A DNA stretch of 64,000 nucleotides, taken from the NCBI GenBank assembly GCA_963718295.1, contig CAVQYV010000008.1, forward strand, positions 248,001 to 312,000, read 5' to 3'. A program made the position numbers and the translations under genes. This document shows, piece after piece, positions 53,439 through 62,336 of this stretch. The stretch's first letter is position 1, and each line of letters begins with the position of its first letter. The notes beneath the pieces were generated by a model. The model worked only from the letters and a program-made list of their open reading frames with translations, had not been told where the DNA came from and searched no databases. Source of the DNA: CAVQYV01 sp963718295 [NCBI: uncultured Methylomirabilota bacterium]. GTDB lineage: Bacteria; Methylomirabilota; Methylomirabilia; CAVQYV01.

Positions 53439-54677
53439 CTATAAAGCACCAGATCCGGTAACCCGTTCCAGGGCCGCCTCCGCCACTTTCAGTTCGTAAA
53501 GGGCCTGCAGGTATTCGAGAAAGGTCTGACGGGCGGTCCGTTGGGCCTCGATGAGGTCCAAAATTCCGGAAGCCCCCTCGCGATAACTGATTTCGGCGAT
53601 CTTCCGGCTCTCTTCCGCCTGCTTCAAGAGTTGCTCGTTGAAGACTCCTACCAGGTCTTTGGAGATGAGGTATCCCTGGTAGGCCTCAGTCACCGACCGG
53701 CTGATCTCGTTCTTCAGGCTGGTCAACTCCGCCTCGGCCCGGATCCTCTCTGCCGCGGCACTGCTAATGGCCCCCTTCCCCCGGTACCAAAGGGGAAGAG
53801 GCATGGAAACCCCGACACCCGCCCGTTCCTTATCTATCTCCCATTCGTAAAAACCGGTTACCGCGAGATCGGGGTATCGGGAGGATTTCGCCAGGTCGAG
53901 CAAGTGGGACTGTTTTTGGACCAGGTAATTCTGTTGCTGGATGAGGGGGTGCCGCTCCAGGGCCTTCTGGAGGAGGGCTTCCAATGCGACCTCTTTGGGA
54001 GCCGACTCCAGCTCACCCAAGACCTCCAGTGGGTCGGAGGCAGATCGTCCCATCAGGTGATTCAGGGTGGCCTTGGCGAGCAACACCCTGCTGGTCGCCT
54101 TGCGCACCTCATTGGAGGCCCGGGCCGCCTCCACCTGGGCCTTGATCCATTCGAATTCGGGGGCCTCTCCCACATCCACCTTGATCTTGGCAGAGTTGAG
54201 GAGGGTTTGGGCGGATCTTCCGTTGTCCTGGGCAACCTCCAGGCCCTTTTGGGCCAGGAGAAGTTGATAGAAGGATGACTTGACTTCGAAAATCAGATTG
54301 AGCTTGGAGTCTTCCCTCTCATAGCCAAGGGCCTTCAGATCCATCTCCGCAGCCTGGCGCCGATGCTTTCGCTTGCCTGGCAACTCAAGGGGCTGGCTGA
54401 GTTCCAGCCCCCCCTCATGTCTCCCCGTATCGTAGCGGGTGATCCAGGCGAATGCTCCTCGAATTTCCGGATTGGGAAAGGCCCTGGCAGACTGGAGCTC
54501 CCCTTCCCCGGCCTTGACCTTGGCGTCCCAGGCGCCAGTCAACGGATTCTCGGCCAATGCGATTCGCAGGACATCAGAGAGCGCAAGGGGTTCTTCCGCG
54601 GCCACGGGGGACAGGGAAAGCAAAAGCAGAGGAAGCAGGATCAGGACTGACCCATTCATCAGGATTGATCTTCTCAT
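53439..54677 (-). CDS. Outer-membrane efflux protein (TolC/CzcC family)
   Basis: A 412-residue outer-membrane factor with signal peptide (LILLPLLLLSLSPVAA, cut before EEPL). Two OEP repeats are visible: LSDVLRIALAENP...FPNPEIRGAFAW...LELSQPLELPGKRKHR, and LLQKALERHPLI...RYPDLAVTGFYEW...VGVSMPLPLWYRGKG. Both carry the coiled-coil segments of the TolC channel. The ELPGKR-type motif is common in CzcC/CusC-like proteins. It lies 78 bp before the adaptor gene in the same operon. Confidence 0.92.
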   Translation of the reverse strand: MRRSILMNGSVLILLPLLLLSLSPVAAEEPLALSDVLRIALAENPLTGAWDAKVKAGEGELQSARAFPNPEIRGAFAWITRYDTGRHEGGLELSQPLELPGKRKHRRQAAEMDLKALGYEREDSKLNLIFEVKSSFYQLLLAQKGLEVAQDNGRSAQTLLNSAKIKVDVGEAPEFEWIKAQVEAARASNEVRKATSRVLLAKATLNHLMGRSASDPLEVLGELESAPKEVALEALLQKALERHPLIQQQNYLVQKQSHLLDLAKSSRYPDLAVTGFYEWEIDKERAGVGVSMPLPLWYRGKGAISSAAAERIRAEAELTSLKNEISRSVTEAYQGYLISKDLVGVFNEQLLKQAEESRKIAEISYREGASGILDLIEAQRTARQTFLEYLQALYELKVAEAALERVTGSGAL

Positions 54678-54702
54678 CAGCGAGTTTCCTTTCCGAATCC
54701 TC

Positions 54703-55818
54703 TCAGAGAAAAAGTCGGATGATCCTCTCTAACTGGCAGTGAAGGAAGAGAGGATGAATCCACATATCCAGCAGGCACAGGAGAATGAAGGAGACGGCAG
54801 CAAAAGCCCCCAGGCCCCAAAGGGGGTTCAACCGTAGGGAGGAGGGGCTGGGTCTGGATAGGCTCTGGTCGCAGAAGCTCAGGATGTTGCGAAGCCTTCT
54901 CTCAATGAAAGTAACGGAAGCCAAACGGGAGAAGGCGGATTGAAGGATGGGCGGAATCCTGAAGCTCTGCGGGTCCATCATTTCCTTTTGCACGTTCAAC
55001 AGAGCCTCCGCGAGGTCCAGGGGCCTTCCAGTGGAATAGATGGCTATCTCATCCGAGAGCAGCTCTACCTCCTCTCTCCACCAGCGGAACAGGAGGTGTC
55101 CGGTGGGAGAGATGAAGAGCAGGTTCCGGCAAAAGGAGAGGAGGAACTGAACGAGGTTGTCCAGGCGCAGATGATGGGCGATCTCATGCTGAAGGAGCGC
55201 CCGCACCTGTTCGGGCGACAAGGCCCGCAGGAGTCCAGTAGAGAGGATGACCTGGGGATGAAAAACTCCGGCCAGGAAAGAGATGGGGAAACGGGTCTGG
55301 ATCCATTGAATCTTCAGGTTTGTCATTTCAGCCACTTTTGACACCCAGGGTTCGACCTTGACGGCAACCTCCTCGTCTGGACGGATGCCCCGTCTCCTCG
55401 TAAGCCAACGGAGGTAATCCCGCGTCTTCCAGCCAGTGTACAGGCCACGGAGGAGAGAAAAGGAAACCAGGAGGAGAGAACTGCCCAAGAGGATCCGGAA
55501 GGGAAGACTATGGGGCAGGCCGATGGTAGAGTCAAAAATACAGAGATGATGATAGGGATGGCCGAGGTGGAGGTGAAATCCCGGGATATGATCCTCGAGG
55601 ATGAAGAAGGGAGGGATGAACGAGGCCAACAGGATTACAGAGCTGAGCAGGGGAGGGAGGGCCAGGGTATGGAGGAATAGACTGCTTCGGGATCGGCGGG
55701 ATCGGCAAAAACAGGTATGACGGAGCATGAGGGCTACCAGAAAGAAGAGGAGGGAGAGGACCAGGTTCAGGAGAAAGAAGTTTACCGGGAAGGAAAAGAA
55801 GACCAGGGCCCTATTCAT
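54703..55818 (-). CDS. BlaR1/MecR1-type M56 membrane metallopeptidase
   Basis: A 371-residue protein with three N-terminal membrane segments, a cytoplasm-facing metalloprotease region and a C-terminal membrane segment. The zinc motif is HEIAHH (about residues 210-215), with EEVELLSDEIA supplying the third ligand, as in the BlaR1 family. It lacks the large penicillin-binding sensor domain of true BlaR1, so the signal it senses is different. It overlaps blaI by 8 bp. In known systems the peptidase leads to cleavage of the BlaI repressor; here that would release metal-efflux genes. The signal being a metal is inference from context. Confidence 0.88.
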   Translation of the reverse strand: MNRALVFFSFPVNFFLLNLVLSLLFFLVALMLRHTCFCRSRRSRSSLFLHTLALPPLLSSVILLASFIPPFFILEDHIPGFHLHLGHPYHHLCIFDSTIGLPHSLPFRILLGSSLLLVSFSLLRGLYTGWKTRDYLRWLTRRRGIRPDEEVAVKVEPWVSKVAEMTNLKIQWIQTRFPISFLAGVFHPQVILSTGLLRALSPEQVRALLQHEIAHHLRLDNLVQFLLSFCRNLLFISPTGHLLFRWWREEVELLSDEIAIYSTGRPLDLAEALLNVQKEMMDPQSFRIPPILQSAFSRLASVTFIERRLRNILSFCDQSLSRPSPSSLRLNPLWGLGAFAAVSFILLCLLDMWIHPLFLHCQLERIIRLFL

Positions 55819-56251
55819 TTTTCGTCCTCTTCTGCTGAATCATCTCTTCCAGCCGACTGAGGCTATCGGGGTCTCGCCGGGAAAGGAGATCTAAGAAGGC
55901 AGACATGAGGAACTCGTTGGCGGAGCTGGCCAAGCCCCTCAGGACCTCTTCGGTCACGATTTCCTCGAATTCCTCCCGGCTAAAACGGGGCTCATAAAGG
56001 AATGCCTTGCCCACCTTGACCCGTCGGAGCAGGCCCTTCTGGTAAAGCCGGTCCATGGTGGTCATGATAGTCGTATAGGCCAAGGGTCGTTCCGACCTTT
56101 CCGAGGAGAGCCTTTCCCAAATTCCCTTCACCGAAGAGCCTGGAGCACCCCACAGGCACTCCATCACCTTCGATTCCAACTCTCCCAAGGCCCTATTGAT
56201 GCCCTTCATATGGGGATAAAACGACCGTATGCGAAGACGGGGGCCACTCAT
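55811..56251 (-). CDS. BlaI/MecI/CopY-family repressor
   Basis: A 146-residue regulator. After a short basic leader comes the winged helix LGELESKVMECLWGAPG, TTIMTTMDRLYQKGLLRRVKVGKAFLYEP, then a dimerisation helix pair (EFEEIVTEEVLRGLASSANEFLMSAFLDLL). This is the standard fold of repressors that bind palindromes and are inactivated by proteolysis or metal. ATG 56251 is chosen because CAAGAGGC precedes it; the promoter lies just upstream with a perfect 15-bp palindrome. It heads the five-gene operon and probably represses itself. Confidence 0.9.
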   Translation of the reverse strand: MSGPRLRIRSFYPHMKGINRALGELESKVMECLWGAPGSSVKGIWERLSSERSERPLAYTTIMTTMDRLYQKGLLRRVKVGKAFLYEPRFSREEFEEIVTEEVLRGLASSANEFLMSAFLDLLSRRDPDSLSRLEEMIQQKRTKNE

Positions 56252-56282
56252 GCTATGCCTCTTGGGGATTTTTCTTAACATC

Positions 56283-56305
56283 ATTATAATACTATTGTCA
56301 ATAGT
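56283..56305 (-). promoter_or_regulatory. Operator/promoter of the blaI-RND operon
   Basis: ACTATTGTCAATAGT at 56291-56305 is a perfect 7-1-7 inverted repeat. On the minus strand TATAAT (56283-56288) lies directly after it, so the palindrome occupies the -35/-10 spacer region, the expected place for a BlaI-type repressor. The leader to ATG 56251 would be about 25 nt. Confidence 0.6.
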
Positions 56306-56398
56306 AATTTGCCGAGCCGCCCAGTGGGGGAAACGCTCGAGCCTGGCCCCCTGTGGGGTCAATGAAATGCAGCCGGGAAATTGTCGCCCAGGAAACGA

Positions 56399-57754
56399 TC
56401 AGATCTCCCTTAAAGCTGCCATCATCTGACGGATCGTGCCCGCCTTGATACCTCGCAGACGAAGGGGGCTGAGGAGACTTGCAAAGACGCGGGATGGGCG
56501 CAGATAGAAGGAGCGATAGGAGAATCGGAGGAGCTGCGAAAGACCCTCGCTTGAAAGATGATCCAGAGCAAAGGTGGGATGCATGCAGTCGAACTTGGAC
56601 CAATCTCCCTCGAAGATCCGGTCCCTGATCTGCTCGAAGAGATCAGTCCCGGGATAGGGGGTTAGGAGAGAGAACTGGGCAGATGCGGTTTGAAGTCGTA
56701 TCGCCTCCTGAACTGTAGCTCGGATCATCTCCTCCGTCTCCCTCATCTCCCCCAACACGTAGCTGGCGGTGGTATCGATGCCGTGCTTTCTCAGGAGGGA
56801 CACCGCCCCCTGTGCTGCGTCGGCAGGTGCCCGTTTTCCATATGAGTCCAGGACGCGCTGGCTGGCGCTCTCGATGCCCATGAAGACATAGCGGGCCCCG
56901 GCAGCCGCCATGGCCTCCACCATCGCCTCGTTCTCGACGATGGCGTCTGGACGCGAAAAGCACCACCATTTCAGGTTCCATCCCTGCCTCAGCATCTCCT
57001 CGCAGATCTCGATGACGCGCTCGGGGTCCAGGGTAAAGTTGTCATCCAGGAAGGCCAGCGCCGAATAATGGTAGCGCCCGATGATTTCTTCGGTCTCCTC
57101 CATGATGGAGGAGACCGACCGGGTGCGCCACCTGGTTCCGGAAAATCGGGAGGAGGCGCAGAAGGTGCAATGGAAGGGGCAGCCCCGGCTGGTGATGATG
57201 GAGGTGATGGGACGGCCCGCCAACTCCAGCCGCCGGTAGGAGGACATGGGCAGAAGATCCCGGGCCGGAGGTGCCAAGGCATCAAGCTCAAGAGGAGGCT
57301 CGCTTGCGGCCGTCCTTTGGATCAGGCCCTCCTCGAGGTAGGAAAGCCCAGGGATCCAGGCGAGATCTTTGCCCTCCTGCCAGGCATCCACCAAAAGGGG
57401 AAGGACATTTTCCCCCTCGCCCCGGACGATCACATCGCAGTATCCCATCCTGAGGGGCTCTTCATCCTCGAAGCTCACGTGGGGACCACCCAGAGCCACG
57501 CGGACGCCCGCCTCCTTGGCCCGCTGGGCCCATTTCAGGGCTTCCGGATAGCGGGGGGTGTCGGCAGTGATTCCCAGCAAGTCGTAAGAGGCCAGATCAG
57601 AGGGAGGGCCCTCCACGTTCAGGTCGGTTATGGAAACCACATGGCCTCGTCCCCTCAGGGAAGAGGCGAGGTAGGCCAGACCCAAAGGGGGCAGGATGAA
57701 CCCCAGTTTGTGGTAGAGGCCACTAAAGGGGGGATTCAGGAGAAGGATTCGCAA
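56399..57754 (-). CDS. Radical SAM protein with N-terminal B12-binding-type domain (1)
   Basis: A 451-residue enzyme. The N-terminal Rossmann-like cobalamin-type domain begins ILLLNPPFSGLYHKLGFILP and includes LGGPHVSFEDEEPL and VRGEGENVLPLL. The radical SAM cluster motif is CPFHCTFC (C192, C196, C199). The rest is a TIM-barrel with LDDNFTLDPERV, FMGIESASQRVL and TPYPGTDLFEQI, typical of the BchE/HpnP-like B4-binding group. These enzymes methylate or rearrange unactivated carbons, often in lipids or antibiotics; the substrate is unknown. It is the last gene of the DUF116-rsmB operon, 15 bp after the deacetylase gene. Confidence 0.9.
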   Translation of the reverse strand: MRILLLNPPFSGLYHKLGFILPPLGLAYLASSLRGRGHVVSITDLNVEGPPSDLASYDLLGITADTPRYPEALKWAQRAKEAGVRVALGGPHVSFEDEEPLRMGYCDVIVRGEGENVLPLLVDAWQEGKDLAWIPGLSYLEEGLIQRTAASEPPLELDALAPPARDLLPMSSYRRLELAGRPITSIITSRGCPFHCTFCASSRFSGTRWRTRSVSSIMEETEEIIGRYHYSALAFLDDNFTLDPERVIEICEEMLRQGWNLKWWCFSRPDAIVENEAMVEAMAAAGARYVFMGIESASQRVLDSYGKRAPADAAQGAVSLLRKHGIDTTASYVLGEMRETEEMIRATVQEAIRLQTASAQFSLLTPYPGTDLFEQIRDRIFEGDWSKFDCMHPTFALDHLSSEGLSQLLRFSYRSFYLRPSRVFASLLSPLRLRGIKAGTIRQMMAALREI

Positions 57755-57769
57755 TTTGGACCGCCCTAT

Positions 57770-58846
57770 TCATTTCAGTTCAATGGCGGTGGTTGGCTCT
57801 GGAGGCCGGATGGCAAATAGGACCGAATCCTGATGCCATTGGCCGGTGTCCCTGTCGATGACTCGGACCTCCAGGATATGAAGGCCAGGGCGCAGTGGGG
57901 ATGGGGGCACAAGGCTGATCCTGCCTCCCGCCGAATCATAGGAGGAGGCAACCTCTCTCCGATCCAACAGGAGGATGGCAAAGGACCCGTGAGGGATAGG
58001 ATGGGGCAAATCGACATCGATCCTCTCGGGCGGGCTGACAAGGATGGACCCGTCATCGAAGGGAAATCTGGCCTCCAGGGAGAGGGCGGTCAACTTTCGA
58101 GAAAATCCTTCCAGGCCGTCGTCCCGATAGATGAGCTGTCTTCTGAGACCGTAGCGGGGGGTGTCCATGGTATTGACCCCGGGGCAGGCAGTGAGAATCA
58201 GGGCAAAACCTATCTCTCCTGCAATCTCCTCGACTTCCCGATCATAGGCCCCATAAGGGTAGGCGAAGAAAGGAGATGGCCTTTTGGTGCAGGCCTGGAT
58301 GAGGGATTGGGAGCGAGTTACCTCTTCCCGGATGCGGGAGTCATAAGAGAACTCGTCCTCACCGGGGCTCCTTTTGGTGAGATTGATATGGGCAAACCCA
58401 TGGGGCATCATTTCCATCCCTCTCCTCGCCATCTTTCTCATTTGGCAGCAGCTCACATGCTGACTCTCGGGATGCAAGAGGAACTCTGCGGGGACGAAGA
58501 ACGCGCCCTTGAGGCCAAGAGATTCCAACAGGGGGAAGACCACCTCATAGGCGGATATATGTCCGTCGTCAAAGGTCAAGACCGCAGGACGGGCAGGCAA
58601 GGAGCCCCCTCCCTCCAAGGCCTTGAGCCATTGTCGGAGGGAGATGGTTATATAACCCCTCTCCTTCAGATACCTCATCTGCTCGAAAAAGTCCTCCCGG
58701 GATACCTCGTATTCGCTGGAAGGATGAGAAGAGACCTGGTGATAGCAGAGGATGGGGAGGCAGGGCAAAGGCTGCGCTTGAGCATCAAGGGGCAGGAGTA
58801 CGGCCAGGAGGGCCAATGCCAGCTTCATTTCTCGGCGCCCCGTCAT
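57770..58846 (-). CDS. Exported polysaccharide deacetylase-family protein
   Basis: A 358-residue protein with a signal peptide (KLALALLAVLLPLDAQA). The NodB-type deacetylase motifs are present: TFDDGH (residues 91-96) gives the catalytic Asp pair, and HGFAH (149-153) gives the two metal-binding His. YPYGAYD is motif 3. The C-terminal 90 residues form an extra beta-sandwich-like domain. It would remove N-acetyl groups from an envelope glycan or glycolipid. The gene overlaps the LolA-like gene by 4 bp (ATGA). Starts at 58846 and 58828 are both possible. Confidence 0.88.
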   Translation of the reverse strand: MTGRREMKLALALLAVLLPLDAQAQPLPCLPILCYHQVSSHPSSEYEVSREDFFEQMRYLKERGYITISLRQWLKALEGGGSLPARPAVLTFDDGHISAYEVVFPLLESLGLKGAFFVPAEFLLHPESQHVSCCQMRKMARRGMEMMPHGFAHINLTKRSPGEDEFSYDSRIREEVTRSQSLIQACTKRPSPFFAYPYGAYDREVEEIAGEIGFALILTACPGVNTMDTPRYGLRRQLIYRDDGLEGFSRKLTALSLEARFPFDDGSILVSPPERIDVDLPHPIPHGSFAILLLDRREVASSYDSAGGRISLVPPSPLRPGLHILEVRVIDRDTGQWHQDSVLFAIRPPEPTTAIELK

Positions 58847-59574
58847 TTCTCTGATCGGGGAGCGCTGGTCTTGAGCGGCTCATTGACCACCGTACCCTTG
58901 GGTGGCCTGAACTCGTAGATGGAGTCCTGAATGGGTTTGTTCAGCTTGGCATTCTTGAGCTTGATGCAGGAATAGTCGCCGTTGGGCTCCCAGAAATCAA
59001 AGCGAGAGGGAAACCAGGTTTGAGAGTTGACCCAAATCTTGGCCCTGGCGATGCGCTTGGTCAACCGGGAGTTCTTGGGGAGGAACTCCAGCAAGTAGAT
59101 CCCCTTTTCATCGGAGTTGCTCAGGAGCCGGATGCGATAGTTTTCCTTGATCACGGCGCCATTTTCGTCCATCCCCAGATAACGCATGAGCAATTTCTGC
59201 TTTCCTGAGACATCGACCTTGTCTACCTGACGCAGCGTGGGATAATGAATCCAGAGGGTGCCGCCGTTTATGATCAGAGTATTGGCAATCGGCTCCTTCA
59301 CTTCCCAATAGACCTTATCTGGCTTGGTAACGCAGAGAATCCCTTCAGCCTTCACCGGGGAGGCTAAAAGGGACATCTTCTTCTCCATGGTAAATTCGGT
59401 ATGGATCGTCCGCGCCTCCCTTTGCACCTTCGCCACCTGGGAGAGGATTCCCTCGATCCTTTGCTGCTCGGAGAGACTGGGAAGATCTGGCTTGAATTCC
59501 TCGGACCAGACCTCTGCTGACCCGATTACGGAGAATGCGAGAACGAGAAGGGCCTTCGTTCCCAAAGCTTTCAT
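58843..59574 (-). CDS. LolA-like outer-membrane lipoprotein-sorting protein
   Basis: A 243-residue periplasmic protein with a signal peptide (TKALLVLAFSVIGSAEVWS). The mature part has the LolA-type half-barrel: IHTEFTMEKKMSLLASPVKAEGILCVTKPDKVYWEVKEP, TLWIHYPTLRQVDKVDVS and RIARAKIWVNSQTWFPSRFDFWEPNGDY. It is diverged from the housekeeping LolA at 17819-18505. Relatives in lipid-transport clusters are thought to carry unusual lipids or lipoproteins across the periplasm. The start at 59574 is 4 bp after the upstream gene's stop, in keeping with tight coupling; an extended frame to 59631 is not favoured. Confidence 0.82.
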   Translation of the reverse strand: MKALGTKALLVLAFSVIGSAEVWSEEFKPDLPSLSEQQRIEGILSQVAKVQREARTIHTEFTMEKKMSLLASPVKAEGILCVTKPDKVYWEVKEPIANTLIINGGTLWIHYPTLRQVDKVDVSGKQKLLMRYLGMDENGAVIKENYRIRLLSNSDEKGIYLLEFLPKNSRLTKRIARAKIWVNSQTWFPSRFDFWEPNGDYSCIKLKNAKLNKPIQDSIYEFRPPKGTVVNEPLKTSAPRSEK

Positions 59575-59578
59575 GTGA

Positions 59579-60958
59579 TTACGCTTCAACTTCTTCCTCC
59601 TTAACCCCGAGGGATTGAATGCACTCAGCAAGGGGGGGTTGGCTCGGGGGGATTTCCGGGGCCAGGCTGCCCGGTTTTCTCAATTTACGATGCTGCGACA
59701 CCCCCCGCAGATACCCCAGGTTCAGCGCCAGATAGAAGACGAGATGTCTCCAGTTGGGGGACATCCGCCTCCCGATGGAGGCCAGGGAGTAGGTCTTTTC
59801 ATAGGCCCAGAAGGTCCCCTCATCCAATTCCTGGGGGCTCATGCGATTGGGTCGAAAGACGACGTGCTCCCGATCATATAGCTCCCATTTCCGATGAAGG
59901 ATCCGACCCTCCGTCTCCAGTTGTTGGAAGAGCCGAGTGCCGGGGAATGGGGTGAGGCGGCAGAAGTTGGCCGCATCCAGGCGGGTCTCCTCCACGAACT
60001 CCGCCGTCCTGCTGAAGACCGAGGAATCATCCTGATCAAAGCCGAAAACGAAGGAACCCTGGATTCCGATCCCTCGGGAACGAACCCGGCAGATCATGGC
60101 CTTATACTCCTCCGCCCGGTTGTTCCTCTTGCCTATCGCCTGAAGGATCTCAGCCGACAGGGATTCGAAGCCGATGAGCAGGCCGATACAGCCCGCTTCT
60201 GCCGCCAGATCGATGAGGGCCTCATCGCGGGCGATGTCGATGGAGGCCTGGCTCACCCATTTCCGGCGCAGGGGGATCAAGGCCGAAAGCAACTCCCGGG
60301 CATAGGCGTGGCTGCCGACGAGATTATCATCTACGAAGAGAAAGAAAGTTCCGGGCAAAGAGGAGATATCGCGGATCACCTCGGGGATGGGGCGATGCCG
60401 AAAGGTCTTGCCGGAGAGGGAACTGACAGAGCAGAAGGAGCAATCGAAGGGGCAGCCCCGGGTGGCCTGAACCGTATTGGGGATGAAGTAGCGCCTTCGA
60501 TCGAGAAGGTCGGAGCGCAGGGGCAGAGAACCTTGGAGACAAGGCAGGGAGGAGGCCCGGTAAATCCGTTTCAGGCTTCCATCTCGGGCATCTTGAATGA
60601 TCTGCGGCCAGAGTCCCTCTGCCTCCCCCAGGGCAACGGAGTCGGCATGGAGCAGGGCCTCCTCAGGCATGACCGAGGGATGGATTCCCCCCATGATCAC
60701 CCGAGCCCCTCTCGCCCGATAGCCATGGGCGATCTGGTAGGCGCGAGGAGCGGTGGCCGTCATGACGGAGAGGCCGACCAGATCGACCTCTTCCCCCCAG
60801 TCGATCGACTGGGTGACCTCATCACAGAGGCTAACCTGGACATCGGGCGGGGTGAGGGAGGCAAGGAGGGGAAGGGCGAGAGGAGGGAAGACGAAAGTGG
60901 TCCTCTTCCCCTTCCAGATATGGTCCGGCCGGCAAGGGGCGATGATCTTCACCTTCAA
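59579..60958 (-). CDS. Radical SAM protein with N-terminal B12-binding-type domain (2)
   Basis: A 459-residue enzyme. The N-terminal half has KIIAPCRPDHIWKGK, VGLSVMTATAPRA and MGGIHPSVMPEEAL, a Rossmann-like cobalamin-type domain without the DxHxxG motif. The cluster motif is CPFDCSFC (C169, C173, C176), followed by FLFVDDNLVGSHAYA, LLIGFESLSAEIL and TPFPGTRLFQQL. It belongs to the same broad group as the enzyme at 56399-57754 but is clearly distinct. The start is TTG 60958 with AGGAGGAG upstream, overlapping the rpe stop as TTGA. A pair of such enzymes in one operon suggests successive steps on one substrate. Confidence 0.9.
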   Translation of the reverse strand: MKVKIIAPCRPDHIWKGKRTTFVFPPLALPLLASLTPPDVQVSLCDEVTQSIDWGEEVDLVGLSVMTATAPRAYQIAHGYRARGARVIMGGIHPSVMPEEALLHADSVALGEAEGLWPQIIQDARDGSLKRIYRASSLPCLQGSLPLRSDLLDRRRYFIPNTVQATRGCPFDCSFCSVSSLSGKTFRHRPIPEVIRDISSLPGTFFLFVDDNLVGSHAYARELLSALIPLRRKWVSQASIDIARDEALIDLAAEAGCIGLLIGFESLSAEILQAIGKRNNRAEEYKAMICRVRSRGIGIQGSFVFGFDQDDSSVFSRTAEFVEETRLDAANFCRLTPFPGTRLFQQLETEGRILHRKWELYDREHVVFRPNRMSPQELDEGTFWAYEKTYSLASIGRRMSPNWRHLVFYLALNLGYLRGVSQHRKLRKPGSLAPEIPPSQPPLAECIQSLGVKEEEVEA

Positions 60959-61605
60959 TCCAGGCTCCTCCTGATCTGGCGAATCGCCTCCGCCGGGTCC
61001 GGGCTGCAAAAGACCGCCGAGCCCGCAACCAGGATGGTGGCCCCCGCATCCGCTACCATTCTGCAGTTCTCCTGATGGATTCCGCCATCTACCTCCAACT
61101 CAAAGGAGAGGGAACGAACTCGGGCAATCCCAGCCAGTTCCTCAATCTTCTTCAGGATGGAAGGGATGAAGGTCTGTCCTCCCCAACCCGGGTTCACGGA
61201 CATCAGAAGGATCAGATCCGCCTCCTCCAACACCCACTCGATGCTTGACAAGGGGGTGGATGGATTGAGGGATACGCCCGCCTTCTTTCCCTCCTTCTTG
61301 ATCCGCTGCAGCGTGCCATGGAGATGGGGGCAGGCCTCGGCATGGACGGTGAGATAGTCTGCCCCTGCCTCGGCAAAACGGGTCAGATAACGGTCCGGAT
61401 CCGATATCATGAGATGAACATCCAGGGAGAGGCCTGTCCTCTTGCGAAGGGCCGAGACCACCGGGGGCCCAAAGGTGAAATTGGGCACGAAATGCCCATC
61501 CATCACATCCAGATGGAGCATATCCGCCTCATTTTCCACCCTGGCGATCTCCTGGGCAAGGCAGGCGAAGTCAGCAGAAAGGATAGAGGGGGCAATCTTG
61601 GTCAT
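60955..61605 (-). CDS. rpe: Ribulose-phosphate 3-epimerase
   Basis: A 216-residue TIM-barrel enzyme converting ribulose 5-phosphate to xylulose 5-phosphate. It shows APSILSADFACL, LHLDVMDGHFVPNFTFGP (metal-binding His and Asp), DVHLMISDPDRY, VNPGWGGQTFIPSI and ELEVDGGIHQEN. The length and motifs are normal. It overlaps the PASTA gene by 4 bp and the radical SAM gene by 4 bp; the rsmB-PASTA-rpe order is seen in other Gram-negative anaerobes. Confidence 0.95.
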   Translation of the reverse strand: MTKIAPSILSADFACLAQEIARVENEADMLHLDVMDGHFVPNFTFGPPVVSALRKRTGLSLDVHLMISDPDRYLTRFAEAGADYLTVHAEACPHLHGTLQRIKKEGKKAGVSLNPSTPLSSIEWVLEEADLILLMSVNPGWGGQTFIPSILKKIEELAGIARVRSLSFELEVDGGIHQENCRMVADAGATILVAGSAVFCSPDPAEAIRQIRRSLD

Positions 61606-62336
61606 CTTGGGCTGAGGTCATTCTTGTTTAAGGCAAGGGTGATCTTGGAACCACGCACGATGGGATACCCGGAGGGAGGCTCCTGAGCCAGGATTTGAAT
61701 TCCGCCTCCGCTGGAAGAGGGCTGAGGCTCGAGTTCGACCTTGAAGCCCAGGTCCCTCAGCCACCTGGAAACGGACTGCCCATCCCTGCCTATGAGATCG
61801 GGCATGAGGTAAGCCACCTCTTCGGGGCCCCGGCTGACCAACAGGCTCACTGCGTCCCCTATGCGCAGCTTCGTTCCGGGAGGAGGGGATTGCGCGATGA
61901 TGTGGCCCCGGGGAACCGAGTCAGAGTGAAGCTCGGTGAGTTCTCTCAACACCAACCCCTTTTGCCCCATGGCCCTTCGGACCGAGTCCTTGGGCCGGAG
62001 GGAAAAATCGGGGAGGAACAACTCGTTGGAGCCTCGGCTGATGATCAGGCTCACCGTGCGGTTCCGCTTGAGCCCGGACCCGGGGGGTGGGTCCTGCCTG
62101 ACGACCGAGCCCTTAAGAAGGCTCGGATGATAGCTATCTCCCACGATCTTGCCTTTGAGATCCTGCTCCTTCAGCCGCTCCATTGCCTGGGGGGCGGCGG
62201 CACCCACCAAATCAGGCACAAGGACGCGGTCTTTCTGATGGGCCAATTCCATGCTGATGAGGGTCGTGATGGCCAGAAGGACCAGGAGGACGGCGGAAAT
62301 CAGGAGCCGCCTTTTCCAGGTGGTCAATTCTCGCAT
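61602..62336 (-). CDS. Membrane-anchored PASTA-domain protein
   Basis: A 244-residue protein with one N-terminal membrane segment (RRLLISAVLLVLLAITTLI) and three PASTA repeats in the periplasm. These begin near VLVPDLVGAAAPQAMERL, LFLPDFSLRPKDSVRRAM and AYLMPDLIGRDGQSVSRWL, each ending in a PPPG/PPSG-type turn (QDPPPGSGL, SPPPGTKL, EPPSGYPI). PASTA domains bind peptidoglycan fragments. Unlike Firmicute PASTA proteins there is no kinase or transpeptidase domain. The role is probably cell-wall linked. It overlaps rsmB by 13 bp. Confidence 0.88.
   Translation of the reverse strand: MRELTTWKRRLLISAVLLVLLAITTLISMELAHQKDRVLVPDLVGAAAPQAMERLKEQDLKGKIVGDSYHPSLLKGSVVRQDPPPGSGLKRNRTVSLIISRGSNELFLPDFSLRPKDSVRRAMGQKGLVLRELTELHSDSVPRGHIIAQSPPPGTKLRIGDAVSLLVSRGPEEVAYLMPDLIGRDGQSVSRWLRDLGFKVELEPQPSSSGGGIQILAQEPPSGYPIVRGSKITLALNKNDLSPR

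Noticed and set aside
59894-61075. Long plus-strand frame opposite the radical SAM gene
   Set aside because: Antisense shadow of a gene with a full CxxxCxxC motif.
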